From assembly GCF_000759475.1 (NCBI RefSeq), contig NZ_CP009454.1, positions 3,534,001-3,598,000 on the forward strand: a stretch of 64,000 bases of DNA, written 5' to 3'. Position numbers and translations under genes: made by a program. Positions 29,141 to 38,570 of the stretch are shown here, piece by piece. The notes under the pieces are model-generated. The model saw only the letters and a list, made by a program, of their open reading frames with translations. It ran no database searches and was not told the DNA's origin. This DNA is from Pantoea rwandensis (lineage in GTDB: Bacteria > Pseudomonadota > Gammaproteobacteria > Enterobacterales > Enterobacteriaceae). Within the stretch, counting starts at the first letter, position 1, and each line of letters begins with the position of its first letter.

Positions 29141-29893
29141 ATGACCATCAAAAGCGTAATCTGTGACATCGACGGCGTGTTGATGCACGACAATACCGCC
29201 GTGAAAGGCGCGAATGAGTTTCTGCAACGCATCCTTGAAAAAGAGATGCCGCTGGTAGTGCTGACCAACTATCCGTCGCAAACCGCTCAGGATCTGGCAA
29301 ACCGTTTTGCCAATGCAGGTGTCGAGGTACCGGATTCGGTGTTCTATACCTCGGCGATGGCGACCGCCGATTTCCTGCGCCGTCAGGAAGGCAAAAAAGC
29401 CTACGTGATTGGCGAAGGCGCGCTGATTCATGAACTGTATAAAGCCGGATTTACCATCACCGATGTGAATCCCGATTTTGTGATCGTCGGCGAGACGCGC
29501 TCCTTTAACTGGGAAATGATGCACAAAGCGGCTTTCTTTGTGGCCAATGGCGCACGCTTTATCGCCACCAACCCGGATACCCATGCACGCGGTTTTGTGC
29601 CAGCCTGCGGTGCACTCTGCGCCGGTATCGAAACCATCTCTGGTCGCAAACCGTTTTATGTCGGCAAACCGAGCCCGTATATCATGCGCGCTGCGCTTAA
29701 TAAGATGCATGCCCACTCGGAAGAGACGGTGATTGTCGGCGATAACCTGCGCACCGATATTCTGGCCGGATTCCAGGCGGGGCTGGAAACCATTCTGGTG
29801 CTCTCCGGGGTTTCGACGCTGAGTGACATTGATGCGATGCCTTTCCGCCCTGACTGGATTTACCCTTCAGTGGCCGATATCGACCTGTTCTAA
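29141..29893 (+). CDS. nagD: HAD-family nucleotidase NagD (UmpH)
   Basis: The 250-residue protein matches E. coli NagD in length. HAD motif I is DIDGVLMHDN near residue 9, and motif IV is VGDNLRTDI near residue 200. E. coli NagD dephosphorylates UMP and other nucleoside monophosphates; despite its place in nagBACD, a role in amino sugar use is not established. ATG at 29141; the frame start at 29102 precedes it without a better site. Confidence 0.96.
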   Translation: MTIKSVICDIDGVLMHDNTAVKGANEFLQRILEKEMPLVVLTNYPSQTAQDLANRFANAGVEVPDSVFYTSAMATADFLRRQEGKKAYVIGEGALIHELYKAGFTITDVNPDFVIVGETRSFNWEMMHKAAFFVANGARFIATNPDTHARGFVPACGALCAGIETISGRKPFYVGKPSPYIMRAALNKMHAHSEETVIVGDNLRTDILAGFQAGLETILVLSGVSTLSDIDAMPFRPDWIYPSVADIDLF

Positions 29894-29930
29894 ACCTGCT
29901 CTTATCGCGTTTACTTATCGCCCTGCCCGC

Positions 29931-29958
29931 ACGCCCTGTGAGCAGGGCGTTTGTTTTT
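29931..29958 (+). terminator. intrinsic terminator after nagBACD
   Basis: ACGCCCTG (29931-29938) pairs with CAGGGCGT (29943-29950) around TGAG and is followed by TTGTTTTT. Confidence 0.9.
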
Positions 29959-29959
29959 G

Positions 29960-30223
29960 CATCCCTTTATCATGATTCAGTGCAACGTTAATTGCGCAGG
30001 AAATCATCCAAAACGCCAATTCATTAGACACCATCTAATTTAATCGACATTAAATTAGATAAAATTCAATTTTTAAGCCATCACAACAATCTTTTTATCA
30101 AAAGATCGCAATTTCACTTGCGTTAACACCACCAGATAGCGCATTTTCTTATACATCACGCAGTCAAGGCTGCCGGACAAACGTAGAAATAACATCGCCG
30201 CAAGGTGAGATCAGGAGTCAGTT
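29960..30223 (+). promoter_or_regulatory. asnB upstream region
   Basis: After the nag terminator this AT-rich stretch holds no gene. Its main feature is the palindrome at 30033-30060. AGGAG lies about 9 nt before the asnB ATG. I could not place a convincing -35/-10 pair. Confidence 0.5.
30033..30060. promoter_or_regulatory. perfect 12+12 bp palindrome upstream of asnB
   Basis: ATCTAATTTAAT (30033-30044) is exactly complementary to ATTAAATTAGAT (30049-30060) around CGAC. An additional ATTAGA half-site occurs just upstream at 30023-30028. It is too AT-rich to be a typical terminator and looks like an operator for a dimeric regulator. Confidence 0.65.
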
Positions 30224-31891
30224 ATGTGTTCGATTTTTGGTGTGCTGGATCTGAAAACCGATCCTGTTGAATTGCGCAAGAAAGCGCTGGAGTGTTCCCG
30301 TCTGATGCGTCACCGTGGCCCGGATTGGTCTGGTGTGTATGCCGATGACAACGCCATTCTGGTGCATGAGCGCCTGTCGATTGTTGACGTTAACAACGGT
30401 GCACAGCCGCTGTACAACGCTGACCACACCCACGTACTGGCCGTGAACGGCGAGATCTACAACCATCAGGCTTTGCGTGCTGAACTGAGCGATCGTTATG
30501 CGTTCCAGACCGGTTCTGACTGCGAAGTGATCCTCGCGCTGTACCAGGAAAAAGGTCTCGATTTCCTGGATGATCTGCAAGGTATGTTCGCCTTTATTCT
30601 GTGGGACAGCGTGAAGCAGCAGTATCTGATTGGCCGTGACCACATCGGGATTATCCCACTGTACATGGGCAACGATGAGCACGGTAACCTGTTTGTCGCC
30701 TCAGAAATGAAAGCGCTGGTGCCGGTTTGCCGCACCATTAAAGAATTCCCGCCGGGAAGCTTCCTGTGCAGCAGCGATGGCGAAATCCGTCGTTACTGGC
30801 AGCGTGACTGGATGGATTTCTCTGCCGTTGCCGAGAACACCACTGACGCTGCGGGTCTGAAGCATGCGCTGGAAGAGTCAGTGAAAAGCCACCTGATGTC
30901 TGACGTGCCTTATGGCGTGCTGCTGTCTGGCGGCCTCGACTCCTCCATCATTTCTGCCGTGACCAAGCGCTTTGCGGCAAAACGTGTGGAAGATGAAGAC
31001 AAAAGTGATGCCTGGTGGCCACAGCTGCACTCTTTTGCTGTCGGTCTGGAAGGCTCACCTGATCTGAAAGCGGCCAAATCTGTGGCGGAACATCTGGGCA
31101 CCGTGCACCACGAGATTCACTTCACCGTGCAGGAAGGTCTGGATGCGATTCGCGATGTGATTTACCACATCGAAACCTATGACGTCACCACCATTCGCGC
31201 TTCAACGCCGATGTATTTGATGTCGCGTAAAATCAAGGCAATGGGCATCAAAATGGTGCTGTCTGGTGAAGGCGCGGACGAAGTGTTTGGCGGCTACCTG
31301 TATTTCCACAAAGCACCGAACGCTCAGGAATTCCACGAAGAGAACGTGCGTAAATTGCTGGCGCTGCACATGTTTGACTGTGCGCGTGCCAACAAAGCGA
31401 TGTCTGCATGGGGCGTTGAAGCGCGCGTACCGTTCCTCGACAAGAAATTCCTCGATGTGGCGATGCGTATCAACCCTGAAGACAAAATGTGTGGCAGCAA
31501 CGGCAAGATGGAGAAACACATTCTGCGTGAGTGCTTCTCTTCTTACCTGCCGGAGAGCGTCGCATGGCGTCAGAAAGAGCAGTTCTCTGATGGTGTAGGC
31601 TACAGCTGGATCGATAGCCTGAAAGAGGTGGCGGCGAAGCAGATTACCGATCAGCAACTGTCTACCGCGCACTTCCGTTTCCCGTACAACACGCCAAACT
31701 CGAAAGAAGCGTATTTGTACCGCGAAATCTTTGAAGAGCTGTTCCCGATCGCCAGCGCGGCAGAGTGTGTACCGGGCGGTCCATCTGTTGCCTGTTCATC
31801 TGCCAAAGCGATTGAGTGGGATGAAGCCTTCAAAAACATGGATGACCCATCTGGTCGTGCTGTAGGTGTGCATCAGTCCGCCTACAAATAA
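30224..31891 (+). CDS. asnB: asparagine synthetase B (glutamine-hydrolysing)
   Basis: The 555-residue enzyme starts MCSIFGVLD, exposing Cys2 as the glutaminase nucleophile. The N-terminal Ntn amidotransferase domain (about 1-190) carries RHRGPDWSG and NGEIYNH; the synthetase domain has the ATP pyrophosphatase loop LLSGGLDSSII near residue 231 and GEGADEVFGGYLYFHKAP. It makes asparagine from aspartate, ATP and glutamine. E. coli asnB is located at the same point after nagD. Confidence 0.98.
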   Translation: MCSIFGVLDLKTDPVELRKKALECSRLMRHRGPDWSGVYADDNAILVHERLSIVDVNNGAQPLYNADHTHVLAVNGEIYNHQALRAELSDRYAFQTGSDCEVILALYQEKGLDFLDDLQGMFAFILWDSVKQQYLIGRDHIGIIPLYMGNDEHGNLFVASEMKALVPVCRTIKEFPPGSFLCSSDGEIRRYWQRDWMDFSAVAENTTDAAGLKHALEESVKSHLMSDVPYGVLLSGGLDSSIISAVTKRFAAKRVEDEDKSDAWWPQLHSFAVGLEGSPDLKAAKSVAEHLGTVHHEIHFTVQEGLDAIRDVIYHIETYDVTTIRASTPMYLMSRKIKAMGIKMVLSGEGADEVFGGYLYFHKAPNAQEFHEENVRKLLALHMFDCARANKAMSAWGVEARVPFLDKKFLDVAMRINPEDKMCGSNGKMEKHILRECFSSYLPESVAWRQKEQFSDGVGYSWIDSLKEVAAKQITDQQLSTAHFRFPYNTPNSKEAYLYREIFEELFPIASAAECVPGGPSVACSSAKAIEWDEAFKNMDDPSGRAVGVHQSAYK

Positions 31892-31910
31892 GCTTGTGAA
31901 TGAGTAGGAT

Positions 31911-31940
31911 AAGGGGTCTGTAAAGGCCCCTTTTTGTTTT
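31911..31940 (+). terminator. intrinsic terminator after asnB
   Basis: AAGGGG(TC) at 31911-31918 pairs with (GG)CCCCTT at 31925-31932, followed by TTTGTTTT. Confidence 0.85.
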
Positions 31941-32039
31941 CATCGTCGATGTTACGATAGAAAACTGCTGAATAAATCGCCACCCTGGTTACAAGCCAGT
32001 CAAACAGGCGTTTTAAGGCAAAAAACGGCAAAAAACTTG

Positions 32040-32068
32040 TTGACGCTACAAAGCTCAATACGCATAAT
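32040..32068 (+). promoter_or_regulatory. stringent-type promoter of the tRNA operon
   Basis: TTGACG (32040-32045) and CATAAT (32063-32068) are 17 bp apart and are followed by the GC-rich discriminator GCGCCCC, typical of stable RNA promoters under growth-rate and ppGpp control. Confidence 0.85.
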
Positions 32069-32106
32069 GCGCCCCGCAACGCCGATGAAGGTTAGCGAAA
32101 AAAGAT

Positions 32107-32183
32107 GGCTACGTAGCTCAGCTGGTTAGAGCACATCACTCATAATGATGGGGTCACAGGTTCAAATCCCGTCGTAGCCACCA
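32107..32183 (+). tRNA. metT: tRNA-Met (CAT), elongator
   Basis: A 77-nt cloverleaf with GGCTACG/CGTAGCC acceptor stem, anticodon loop CTCATAA and encoded CCA. It is nearly identical to the E. coli elongator Met tRNA and is the first tRNA of the operon. Confidence 0.97.
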
Positions 32184-32190
32184 TCTTTTC

Positions 32191-32275
32191 GCGGGAGTGG
32201 CGAAATTGGTAGACGCACCAGATTTAGGTTCTGGCGCCGCAAGGTGTGCGAGTTCAAGTCTCGCCTCCCGCACCA
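32191..32275 (+). tRNA. leuW: tRNA-Leu (TAG)
   Basis: An 85-nt class II tRNA with a long variable arm (GCGCCGCAAGGTGTGC region), anticodon loop TTTAGGT, acceptor GCGGGAG/CTCCCGC and CCA end. Confidence 0.97.
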
Positions 32276-32296
32276 TTTCAGTCTTCGGCAGCCGGA

Positions 32297-32371
32297 TGGG
32301 GTATCGCCAAGCGGTAAGGCACTGGTTTTTGATACCAGCATTCCCAGGTTCGAATCCTGGTACCCCAGCCA
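32297..32371 (+). tRNA. glnU: tRNA-Gln (TTG), first copy
   Basis: A 75-nt cloverleaf with TGGGGTA/TACCCCA acceptor stem, anticodon loop TTTTGAT and encoded CCA. Confidence 0.96.
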
Positions 32372-32405
32372 ATCCGATATTTACTCGTGGATGCGAGTCG
32401 ACAGA

Positions 32406-32480
32406 TGGGATATCGCCAAGCGGTAAGGCACCGGTTTTTGATACCGGCATTCCCTGGTTCGAATCCAGGTATCCCAGCCA
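32406..32480 (+). tRNA. glnW: tRNA-Gln (TTG), second copy
   Basis: A 75-nt cloverleaf with TGGGATA/TATCCCA acceptor stem and anticodon TTG. It differs from the first copy by compensated changes in acceptor, anticodon and T stems. Confidence 0.96.
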
Positions 32481-32508
32481 TTATCGGATGCAGTAAGCAA
32501 TAAACTCA

Positions 32509-32585
32509 GGCTACGTAGCTCAGCTGGTTAGAGCACATCACTCATAATGATGGGGTCACAGGTTCAAATCCCGTCGTAGCCACCA
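32509..32585 (+). tRNA. metU: tRNA-Met (CAT), elongator, second copy
   Basis: Identical over 77 nt to the Met tRNA at 32107-32183. Confidence 0.97.
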
Positions 32586-32591
32586 AATTTT

Positions 32592-32666
32592 TGGGGTGTC
32601 GCCAAGCGGTAAGGCTCTGGTTTCTGATACCAGCATTCCGGGGTTCGAATCCCTGCACCCCAGCCA
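32592..32666 (+). tRNA. glnV: tRNA-Gln (CTG), copy 1
   Basis: A 75-nt cloverleaf with TGGGGTG/CACCCCA acceptor stem, anticodon loop TTCTGAT and encoded CCA; only 6 nt separate it from the preceding tRNA-Met. Confidence 0.96.
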
Positions 32667-32695
32667 TATTCAAGAAAATTTGTAACGCCATTAAT

Positions 32696-32770
32696 TGGGG
32701 TGTCGCCAAGCGGTAAGGCTCTGGTTTCTGATACCAGCATTCCGGGGTTCGAATCCCTGCACCCCAGCCA
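32696..32770 (+). tRNA. glnX: tRNA-Gln (CTG), copy 2
   Basis: Identical to the copy at 32592-32666, after a 29-nt spacer. Confidence 0.96.
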
Positions 32771-32797
32771 ATTAAAGACAATTTGAAAACGCATTAT

Positions 32798-32872
32798 TGG
32801 GGTGTCGCCAAGCGGTAAGGCTCTGGTTTCTGATACCAGCATTCCGGGGTTCGAATCCCTGCACCCCAGCCA
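32798..32872 (+). tRNA. tRNA-Gln (CTG), copy 3 (extra relative to E. coli)
   Basis: Identical to the two preceding copies. Its 27-nt upstream spacer resembles the previous spacer (AATTTG...AACGC core), so it probably arose by tandem duplication. The E. coli cluster has two CTG copies. Confidence 0.96.
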
Positions 32873-32879
32873 AATTGCA

Positions 32880-32914
32880 CAATAAAGCCCGCTTTTGCGG
32901 GCTTTATTGTTTTC
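32880..32914 (+). terminator. intrinsic terminator of the tRNA operon
   Basis: CAATAAAGCCCGC (32880-32892) pairs with GCGGGCTTTATTG (32897-32909) around TTTT, followed by TTTTC. It may also serve ubiF from the other strand. Confidence 0.9.
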
Positions 32915-32957
32915 TGCTTCCGGTTAAAACAAAGAGCGCCTTGCGACGCTCTGACAC

Positions 32958-34130
32958 CTATAGGCCCAACGCGTACTTCAGCGCCTTACGTTTCAGCGCT
33001 CCGGCATTCTCCGCTGCAATCAATCCCAGATTACGCACAAAACGCAATGGGGCCAGCGTGTTGCTAAAGGCAAAATAGAACAGATCCATCCCGCCCTGCA
33101 TCAGCAAATTATCTTTATAACGTTGACGATGATAACGCTGTAACACCGCGTCCGATGACCACAACTGTGCCTGGCTGCGCGCTTCCACCAACGTATTGAT
33201 TAATGCATCAACGTCACGATAGCCGAGGTTGACGCCCTGTCCCGCGAGGGGATTGATGGTGTGTGCCGCATCACCCACCAGCGCTAATCCTGGCAAGACA
33301 TAGCGGGTAGCGTGGCGACGAACCAAAGGGAATGAGGCAGCTTTCTTGACCTGAACCCGCCCAACGCGTGCCGGGAAATGGGCGTGAATCTCTTTTTCAA
33401 GCTGTGACAATGGCAACGCCTGTAGCTGGCGAATACGCGCCGGTGCGTCATACCACACCAGAGAAGCATGGCGATCAAACAGCGGCAGAAAAGCACGTGG
33501 CCCCTCTGGCGTAAATTGCTGCCAGGTCGAATCCCCCGCATCATGCTCACACTCGACGCTAATCAGCATGCAGGACTGTGCGTATTGCCAGCCACGCACC
33601 CCAATTCCCGCCAGCTGGCGCACGCGCGAGTTGGCGCCATCCGCGCCAACCACCAGCCGCGTATCCAGCGTGGTGCCATTATCCAGCTGAGCCTGCCAGC
33701 CGCCGCGATGCGATTGAAGCTGTTTCAGGCTGGCGGGGCAGATCAGCGTGATCCCCTCTTCCTGCATCTTTTCCCACAGCGCACGTTGCAGCACGCTGTT
33801 TTCCACCATATATCCCAGCTCAGGCAAGCCCAGCGAGGCGGCATCAAAGGTCACATGTGCACTTTGCCACTCCCAGGTTTCGAGCTTGCGATAAGGCGCA
33901 CAGCGCATCGCCTGCACGCGTTCCCACACATTCAATTGACGCAGCAGTGCTACCGACGAGGCTCCAATCGCGGAAATGCGAACATCGGGCGGGCTTGCGG
34001 CATTAAACGCAGCGGGTTCGGCGCGTTCAATCACCGCCACACGAAATTGCTGCTGTGCCAGTCCACAAGCCAGCGCGGCACCGACCATACCGCCGCCCAC
34101 CACCACCACATCAAAATGTGAATCCTGCAT
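32958..34130 (-). CDS. ubiF: 3-demethoxyubiquinol 3-hydroxylase (FAD monooxygenase)
   Basis: The 390-residue protein has the FAD-binding motif VVVGGGMVGAALACGLAQ at the N terminus, the GADGANSRVR motif near residue 160 and GDAAHTINPLAGQGVNLGYRDV near residue 285, typical of UbiH/UbiF/UbiI hydroxylases. It adds the last ring hydroxyl in ubiquinone synthesis. Its place opposite miaB and beside the tRNA cluster identifies it as UbiF. Confidence 0.95.
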   Translation of the reverse strand: MQDSHFDVVVVGGGMVGAALACGLAQQQFRVAVIERAEPAAFNAASPPDVRISAIGASSVALLRQLNVWERVQAMRCAPYRKLETWEWQSAHVTFDAASLGLPELGYMVENSVLQRALWEKMQEEGITLICPASLKQLQSHRGGWQAQLDNGTTLDTRLVVGADGANSRVRQLAGIGVRGWQYAQSCMLISVECEHDAGDSTWQQFTPEGPRAFLPLFDRHASLVWYDAPARIRQLQALPLSQLEKEIHAHFPARVGRVQVKKAASFPLVRRHATRYVLPGLALVGDAAHTINPLAGQGVNLGYRDVDALINTLVEARSQAQLWSSDAVLQRYHRQRYKDNLLMQGGMDLFYFAFSNTLAPLRFVRNLGLIAAENAGALKRKALKYALGL

Positions 34131-34299
34131 TGACTCTAATCCTTCTGCTTGCCGTGATAGCTCACGTCATCACGTTGATAGATAAAGTGTACCGGAAATT
34201 TGCTGCACAATCTCAGGCCCTGCTGTGCTGGTCACAACAGCAGCAAAGCATTACAATACGCGCCCTGCACTTCCCTGCTCTGAATCAATGGCTAGTTCG

Positions 34300-35724
34300 A
34301 TGACCAAAAAACTGCATATTAAAACCTGGGGCTGTCAGATGAATGAGTACGATTCATCAAAGATGGCCGATCTGCTGAACAGCACGCACGGTTACACCCT
34401 GACCGAGGATGCTGAAGAGGCGGATGTTCTGCTGCTCAACACCTGCTCGATCCGTGAGAAGGCGCAGGAGAAGGTTTTCGCCCTGTTAGGACGCTGGAAG
34501 AAATTGAAAGCGATAAATCCTGACGTGATTATTGGCGTCGGCGGCTGTGTCGCTTCGCAGGAAGGTGAACGCCTGCGTGAACGCGCCAATTGCGTGGATA
34601 TTGTGTTTGGTCCACAGACGCTGCATCGCTTGCCAGAGATGCTGAATCAGGTGCGCGGGACGAAAAGCCCGGTGATTGACATCAGCTTCCCGGAAATCGA
34701 GAAATTTGACCGTCTGCCAGAACCGCGTGCAGAAGGCCCGACGGCCTTTGTCTCCATTATGGAAGGCTGTAACAAATACTGTACTTTCTGCGTGGTGCCT
34801 TACACCCGAGGCGAGGAAGTGAGCCGTCCCTGTGACGATATTCTGTTGGAAATCGCGCAACTGGCTGCGCAGGGCGTGCGAGAAGTGAATTTACTGGGCC
34901 AAAACGTCAACGCCTATCGCGGCACGACCTTTGATGACCAGCTCTGCAGCTTCGCGGAACTGTTGCGTCTGGTGGCGGCCATTGATGGCATCGACCGCAT
35001 CCGCTTTACCACCAGCCATCCGATTGAATTCACTGATGACATTATTGATGTCTACCGTGACACGCCAGAGCTGGCGAGCTTCCTGCACTTACCCGTTCAG
35101 AGCGGTGCCGATCGTATCCTGACGCTGATGAAGCGTGCGCACACCGCGCTGGAATATAAAGCCATCGTCCGCAAGCTGCAGAAAGCACGTCCTGATATTC
35201 AGATGAGTTCAGATTTCATCATTGGTTTCCCTGGCGAAACGCAGCAGGATTTTGAGCAGACCATGAAACTGGTGGGCGACGTGAATTTCGATGTCAGCTT
35301 CAGCTTTATCTACTCGGCCCGTCCGGGTACGCCTGCCGCTGATTTGCCTGACGATGTTTCGGAAGAAGAGAAAAAGCAACGCCTGTATATTCTGCAGGAT
35401 CGCCTCAATCAGCAGGCGATGGCGTGGAGTCGTCGCATGCTCGGCACCACGCAGCGTGTGCTGATTGAAGGTATCTCACGTAAAAATGTCATGGAACTCA
35501 CCGGGCGCACCGACAACAACCGCGTGGTGAACTTCGAAGCGCCTGTTGAAATGATCGGTAAGTTTGTCGACGTTGAAATTGTCGATGTTCATGCCAACTC
35601 GCTGCGCGGCAAACTGATCCGCACCGAAGATGAAATGGCCTTGCGTGTCAGCCAAAGCCCCGATGCCGTCATAGCCCGTACGCGCCGTGAAAATGACATC
35701 GGTGTCGGTCTCTACCAACCTTGA
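34300..35724 (+). CDS. miaB: tRNA-2-methylthio-N6-dimethylallyladenosine synthase MiaB
   Basis: From the ATG at 34300 the protein is 474 residues, as in E. coli, starting [20 protein letters not shown]. The N-terminal UPF0004 domain carries three cluster cysteines ([24 protein letters not shown]), the radical SAM motif is [15 protein letters not shown] near residue 155, and a TRAM domain forms the C terminus. It methylthiolates A37 of tRNAs. Electrons probably come from flavodoxin (fldA). The frame start at 34225 is upstream of the conserved N terminus. Confidence 0.97.
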   Translation: MTKKLHIKTWGCQMNEYDSSKMADLLNSTHGYTLTEDAEEADVLLLNTCSIREKAQEKVFALLGRWKKLKAINPDVIIGVGGCVASQEGERLRERANCVDIVFGPQTLHRLPEMLNQVRGTKSPVIDISFPEIEKFDRLPEPRAEGPTAFVSIMEGCNKYCTFCVVPYTRGEEVSRPCDDILLEIAQLAAQGVREVNLLGQNVNAYRGTTFDDQLCSFAELLRLVAAIDGIDRIRFTTSHPIEFTDDIIDVYRDTPELASFLHLPVQSGADRILTLMKRAHTALEYKAIVRKLQKARPDIQMSSDFIIGFPGETQQDFEQTMKLVGDVNFDVSFSFIYSARPGTPAADLPDDVSEEEKKQRLYILQDRLNQQAMAWSRRMLGTTQRVLIEGISRKNVMELTGRTDNNRVVNFEAPVEMIGKFVDVEIVDVHANSLRGKLIRTEDEMALRVSQSPDAVIARTRRENDIGVGLYQP

Positions 35725-36056
35725 TATCCCACGCTTTGCGCGGCAGTGCACAAGATGCTGCCGCCCGTTTCATCCCGTGCCCCTTGCATTCCACCTGCAA
35801 CGCCCAAATATCGCTTTTGCAACTTGCAGCCGGGCATTGCCCCATAAATAATTCCGTATATACCCTAAATCATTCAAGGTTCAGGAAGGCGGCAAGGGAA
35901 TGAATCCCCTGGAGCTTACTCCGGTAAGTGACTGGGGTGAATGAGTGCAGCCAACGCACCTGCACCTTGAAATATGACGGGTATAGATGCTTATGTCTGT
36001 AATGAAGCATTGGATACACCTTCTTCAACTGGCCCTGAGTGACCCAAAGGATTCAT
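35725..36056. other. miaB-ybeZ gap with an ERIC element
   Basis: This 332 bp gap has no gene. A GCGGCAG/CTGCCGC hairpin (35740-35764) after miaB may be a weak terminator. Most of the rest is the ERIC element at 35859-35985. AAAGGA before the TTG at 36057 is the ybeZ ribosome binding site. Confidence 0.6.
35859..35985. repeat. ERIC (IRU) repeat, 127 bp
   Basis: The element runs from TATACCC to GGGTATA. It contains the ERIC core GGCGGCAAGGGAATGAATCC, then GGAGCTTAC, GTAAGTGACTGGGG, GAGTGCAGCCAACGCACCTG and a CTTGAAATATGACGGG end. The length and order match the enterobacterial intergenic repeat consensus. Such elements are non-coding and can fold and alter mRNA stability. Confidence 0.92.
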
Positions 36057-37130
36057 TTGAATATCGAAACTCGTGAAATCGCCCTTGAACCGGCTGATAA
36101 CCGCCGACTGATGAGCCTGTGCGGTCCGTTTGATGACAATGTGAAGCAGCTGGAAAAACGCCTCGGTGTCGAAATCAACCGCCGGGACAACCATTTCAAA
36201 CTGGTGGGCCGATCGCTCAGCGTCGACGCGGCCATCAACATTCTGCGTGACCTGTACGTGAGCACCGCACCTGTGCGTGGTCAAATCCCGGATATTGAAC
36301 CGGACCAGGTGCATCTGGCGATCAAAGAGAGCCGTGTACTGGAGCAAACCGCCGAAAGCGTGCCGGAGTTTGGTAAGGCGATACACATCAAAACCAAGCG
36401 CGGTGTGATTAAACCTCGTACGCCAAACCAGGCACAGTACGTGGCGAATATCCTCGACCATGACATCACCTTCGGTGTGGGTCCAGCCGGTACCGGTAAA
36501 ACCTATCTGGCGGTGGCCGCTGCTGTTGATGCCCTCGAACGTCAGGAAATTCGCCGTATTCTGTTGACGCGTCCTGCGGTAGAGGCCGGTGAGAAACTGG
36601 GCTTCCTGCCGGGAGACCTGAGCCAGAAAGTCGATCCTTATCTGCGTCCGCTCTACGATGCCTTGTTTGAAATGCTCGGCTTTGAGCGCGTGGAGAAGCT
36701 GATGGAGCGCAATGTCATTGAAGTGGCCCCGCTCGCTTACATGCGCGGCCGCACACTCAATGACGCCTTTGTGATTCTCGATGAGAGTCAGAACACCACC
36801 ATCGAGCAGATGAAGATGTTCCTGACTCGTATCGGTTTCAACTCCAAAGCGGTGATCACCGGTGACGTCACACAGATTGACCTGCCGCGCAGCACCAAAT
36901 CCGGCCTGCGTCATGCCATTGAGGTTTTGGCGGAAGTCGATGAAATCAGTTTTAACTTTTTCCACAGCGAAGACGTGGTGCGTCATCCGGTTGTCGCACG
37001 CATCGTGAATGCTTATGAAGCGTGGGAAGAAGCCGATCAGAAACGCCGTGACAAACTGGCAGAAGAGCGCAAGCGTGAAGCGCTGGCGTCTCAACTTGCC
37101 GCCCCATCCAGCCCGCAGGAGCCTTCATGA
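36057..37130 (+). CDS. ybeZ: PhoH-like ATPase YbeZ
   Basis: The TTG at 36057, preceded by AAAGGA, gives a 357-residue product starting with the family-conserved [18 protein letters not shown]. coli ybeZ also uses TTG. The PhoH domain has Walker [15 protein letters not shown] near residue 145 and a DESQNTT Walker B region. It is translated just before ybeY (4-bp overlap) and is thought to cooperate with YbeY in rRNA processing. Confidence 0.94.
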   Translation: MNIETREIALEPADNRRLMSLCGPFDDNVKQLEKRLGVEINRRDNHFKLVGRSLSVDAAINILRDLYVSTAPVRGQIPDIEPDQVHLAIKESRVLEQTAESVPEFGKAIHIKTKRGVIKPRTPNQAQYVANILDHDITFGVGPAGTGKTYLAVAAAVDALERQEIRRILLTRPAVEAGEKLGFLPGDLSQKVDPYLRPLYDALFEMLGFERVEKLMERNVIEVAPLAYMRGRTLNDAFVILDESQNTTIEQMKMFLTRIGFNSKAVITGDVTQIDLPRSTKSGLRHAIEVLAEVDEISFNFFHSEDVVRHPVVARIVNAYEAWEEADQKRRDKLAEERKREALASQLAAPSSPQEPS

Positions 37131-37600
37131 GCGCGGTGATTTTAGATTTACAGTTGGCCTGTGCCGATGAAAATGGCCTGCCAGCCGAACCTGCTTTCCA
37201 GCGCTGGCTCGAAGCTGCCGTTACGCCTTTCCAGCCGGAAAGTGAAGTCACCATCCGTCTGGTGGATGAAGCGGAGAGTCATGAGCTTAATCTGACTTAT
37301 CGCGGTAAGGATAAGCCGACCAACGTGCTCTCTTTCCCGTTTGAAGCGCCACCCGGGATTGAGTTGCCACTGCTGGGCGACCTGATTATTTGTCGTCAGG
37401 TTGTTGAGCAAGAAGCGGAAGAACAAGGCAAAACCGTTGAAGCCCACTGGGCTCATATGGTGGTCCACGGTACGCTACATCTGCTGGGCTATGACCATAT
37501 TGAAGACGAAGAAGCCGAAGAAATGGAGGCGCTGGAGACCGAGATAATGCTTGCTCTTGGTTATCCTGACCCGTACATTTCGGAGAAAGAAGACGCCTGA
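37127..37600 (+). CDS. ybeY: rRNA maturation endoribonuclease YbeY
   Basis: The 157-residue protein shows the zinc motif [20 protein letters not shown] (HGxLHLxGYDH) near residue 112 and the family block [19 protein letters not shown]. YbeY acts in 16S rRNA 3' end maturation and 70S quality control. It overlaps ybeZ (ATGA) and precedes ybeX by 84 bp. Confidence 0.97.
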   Translation: MSAVILDLQLACADENGLPAEPAFQRWLEAAVTPFQPESEVTIRLVDEAESHELNLTYRGKDKPTNVLSFPFEAPPGIELPLLGDLIICRQVVEQEAEEQGKTVEAHWAHMVVHGTLHLLGYDHIEDEEAEEMEALETEIMLALGYPDPYISEKEDA

Positions 37601-37684
37601 TCCCCTTAGGTTCAGGTTATTGCGCTGCTGGCGCGGATGCCAGCAGTTCCTTTCCCTCACCAGAGAGAACGAAATAAAAACGCC

Positions 37685-38566
37685 ATGAGCGACGACCATT
37701 CTCAAAACAGCGACGCACCCAGTAGTAAAAAGGGATTTTTCTCCCTGTTAATTAACCAACTTTTTCACGGTGAACCTAAAAACCGTGATGAGCTACTGGG
37801 ACTGATCCGCGATTCTGAGCAAAAAGAGCTGATCGATCAGGACACCCGCGACATGCTCGAAGGGGTTCTGGATATTGCCGAACAGCGTGTGCGTGACATC
37901 ATGATCCCGCGCTCCCAGATGATCACCCTTAAACGCAACCAAAGCCTTGAAGAGTGTCTCGCGGTCATTATTGATTCCGCCCACTCACGCTTCCCGGTGA
38001 TCAGCGAAGATAAAGACCACGTCGAAGGCATTTTGATGGCCAAAGACCTGCTGCCGTTTATGAGCAGCGCGTCTGAACCTTTCAGCATTGAGAAAGTGCT
38101 GCGCACCGCCGTTGTCGTGCCTGAAAGTAAGCGTGTCGACCGCATGCTGAAAGAGTTCCGTTCCCAGCGCTATCATATGGCGATCGTCATTGACGAATTC
38201 GGTGGCGTTTCCGGGCTGGTCACGATTGAAGATATCCTCGAATTGATTGTCGGTGAAATTGAAGATGAATATGACGATGAAGAAGATCGTGATATCCGTC
38301 AGTTAAACCGCCATACCTATACCGTACGTGCGCTTGCGCCTATCGAGGATTTTAACGAGGTATTTGGTACCAGCTTCAGTGATGATGAAGTGGATACCAT
38401 TGGCGGTCTGGTGATGCAGGGATTCGGCCACCTTCCCGCGCGCGGTGAGAGCATCGACATTGATGGTTACCAATTCAAAGTCGCGATGGCCGACAGCCGC
38501 CGTATCATCCAGGTGCATGTGAAAATTCCGGAAGACTCTCCACAACCGCAACTGGAAGACGAATAA
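37685..38566 (+). CDS. ybeX: CBS-domain protein YbeX (CorC)
   Basis: From the ATG at 37685 the protein has 293 residues, starting [20 protein letters not shown]. Two CBS domains (about 65-185, including [13 protein letters not shown] and [20 protein letters not shown]) are followed by a CorC/HlyC C-terminal domain. It has been linked to magnesium/cobalt transport and, in E. coli, to ribosome metabolism. The frame start at 37637 adds sequence outside the family. It is 4 bp before lnt. Confidence 0.95.
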   Translation: MSDDHSQNSDAPSSKKGFFSLLINQLFHGEPKNRDELLGLIRDSEQKELIDQDTRDMLEGVLDIAEQRVRDIMIPRSQMITLKRNQSLEECLAVIIDSAHSRFPVISEDKDHVEGILMAKDLLPFMSSASEPFSIEKVLRTAVVVPESKRVDRMLKEFRSQRYHMAIVIDEFGGVSGLVTIEDILELIVGEIEDEYDDEEDRDIRQLNRHTYTVRALAPIEDFNEVFGTSFSDDEVDTIGGLVMQGFGHLPARGESIDIDGYQFKVAMADSRRIIQVHVKIPEDSPQPQLEDE

Positions 38567-38570
38567 TTTT

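Noticed and set aside
28970..29716. 248-codon frame opposite nagC and nagD
   Set aside because: Shadow of two conserved genes.
32592..32872. Three near-identical 75-bp units with 27-29 bp spacers, superficially like a CRISPR array
   Set aside because: Each unit folds as a tRNA-Gln with a CCA end; the spacers resemble each other, and there are no cas genes.
35991..37094. Long open frame of 367 codons opposite ybeZ
   Set aside because: It is the mirror of the well conserved ybeZ gene, has no family resemblance and no ribosome binding site.
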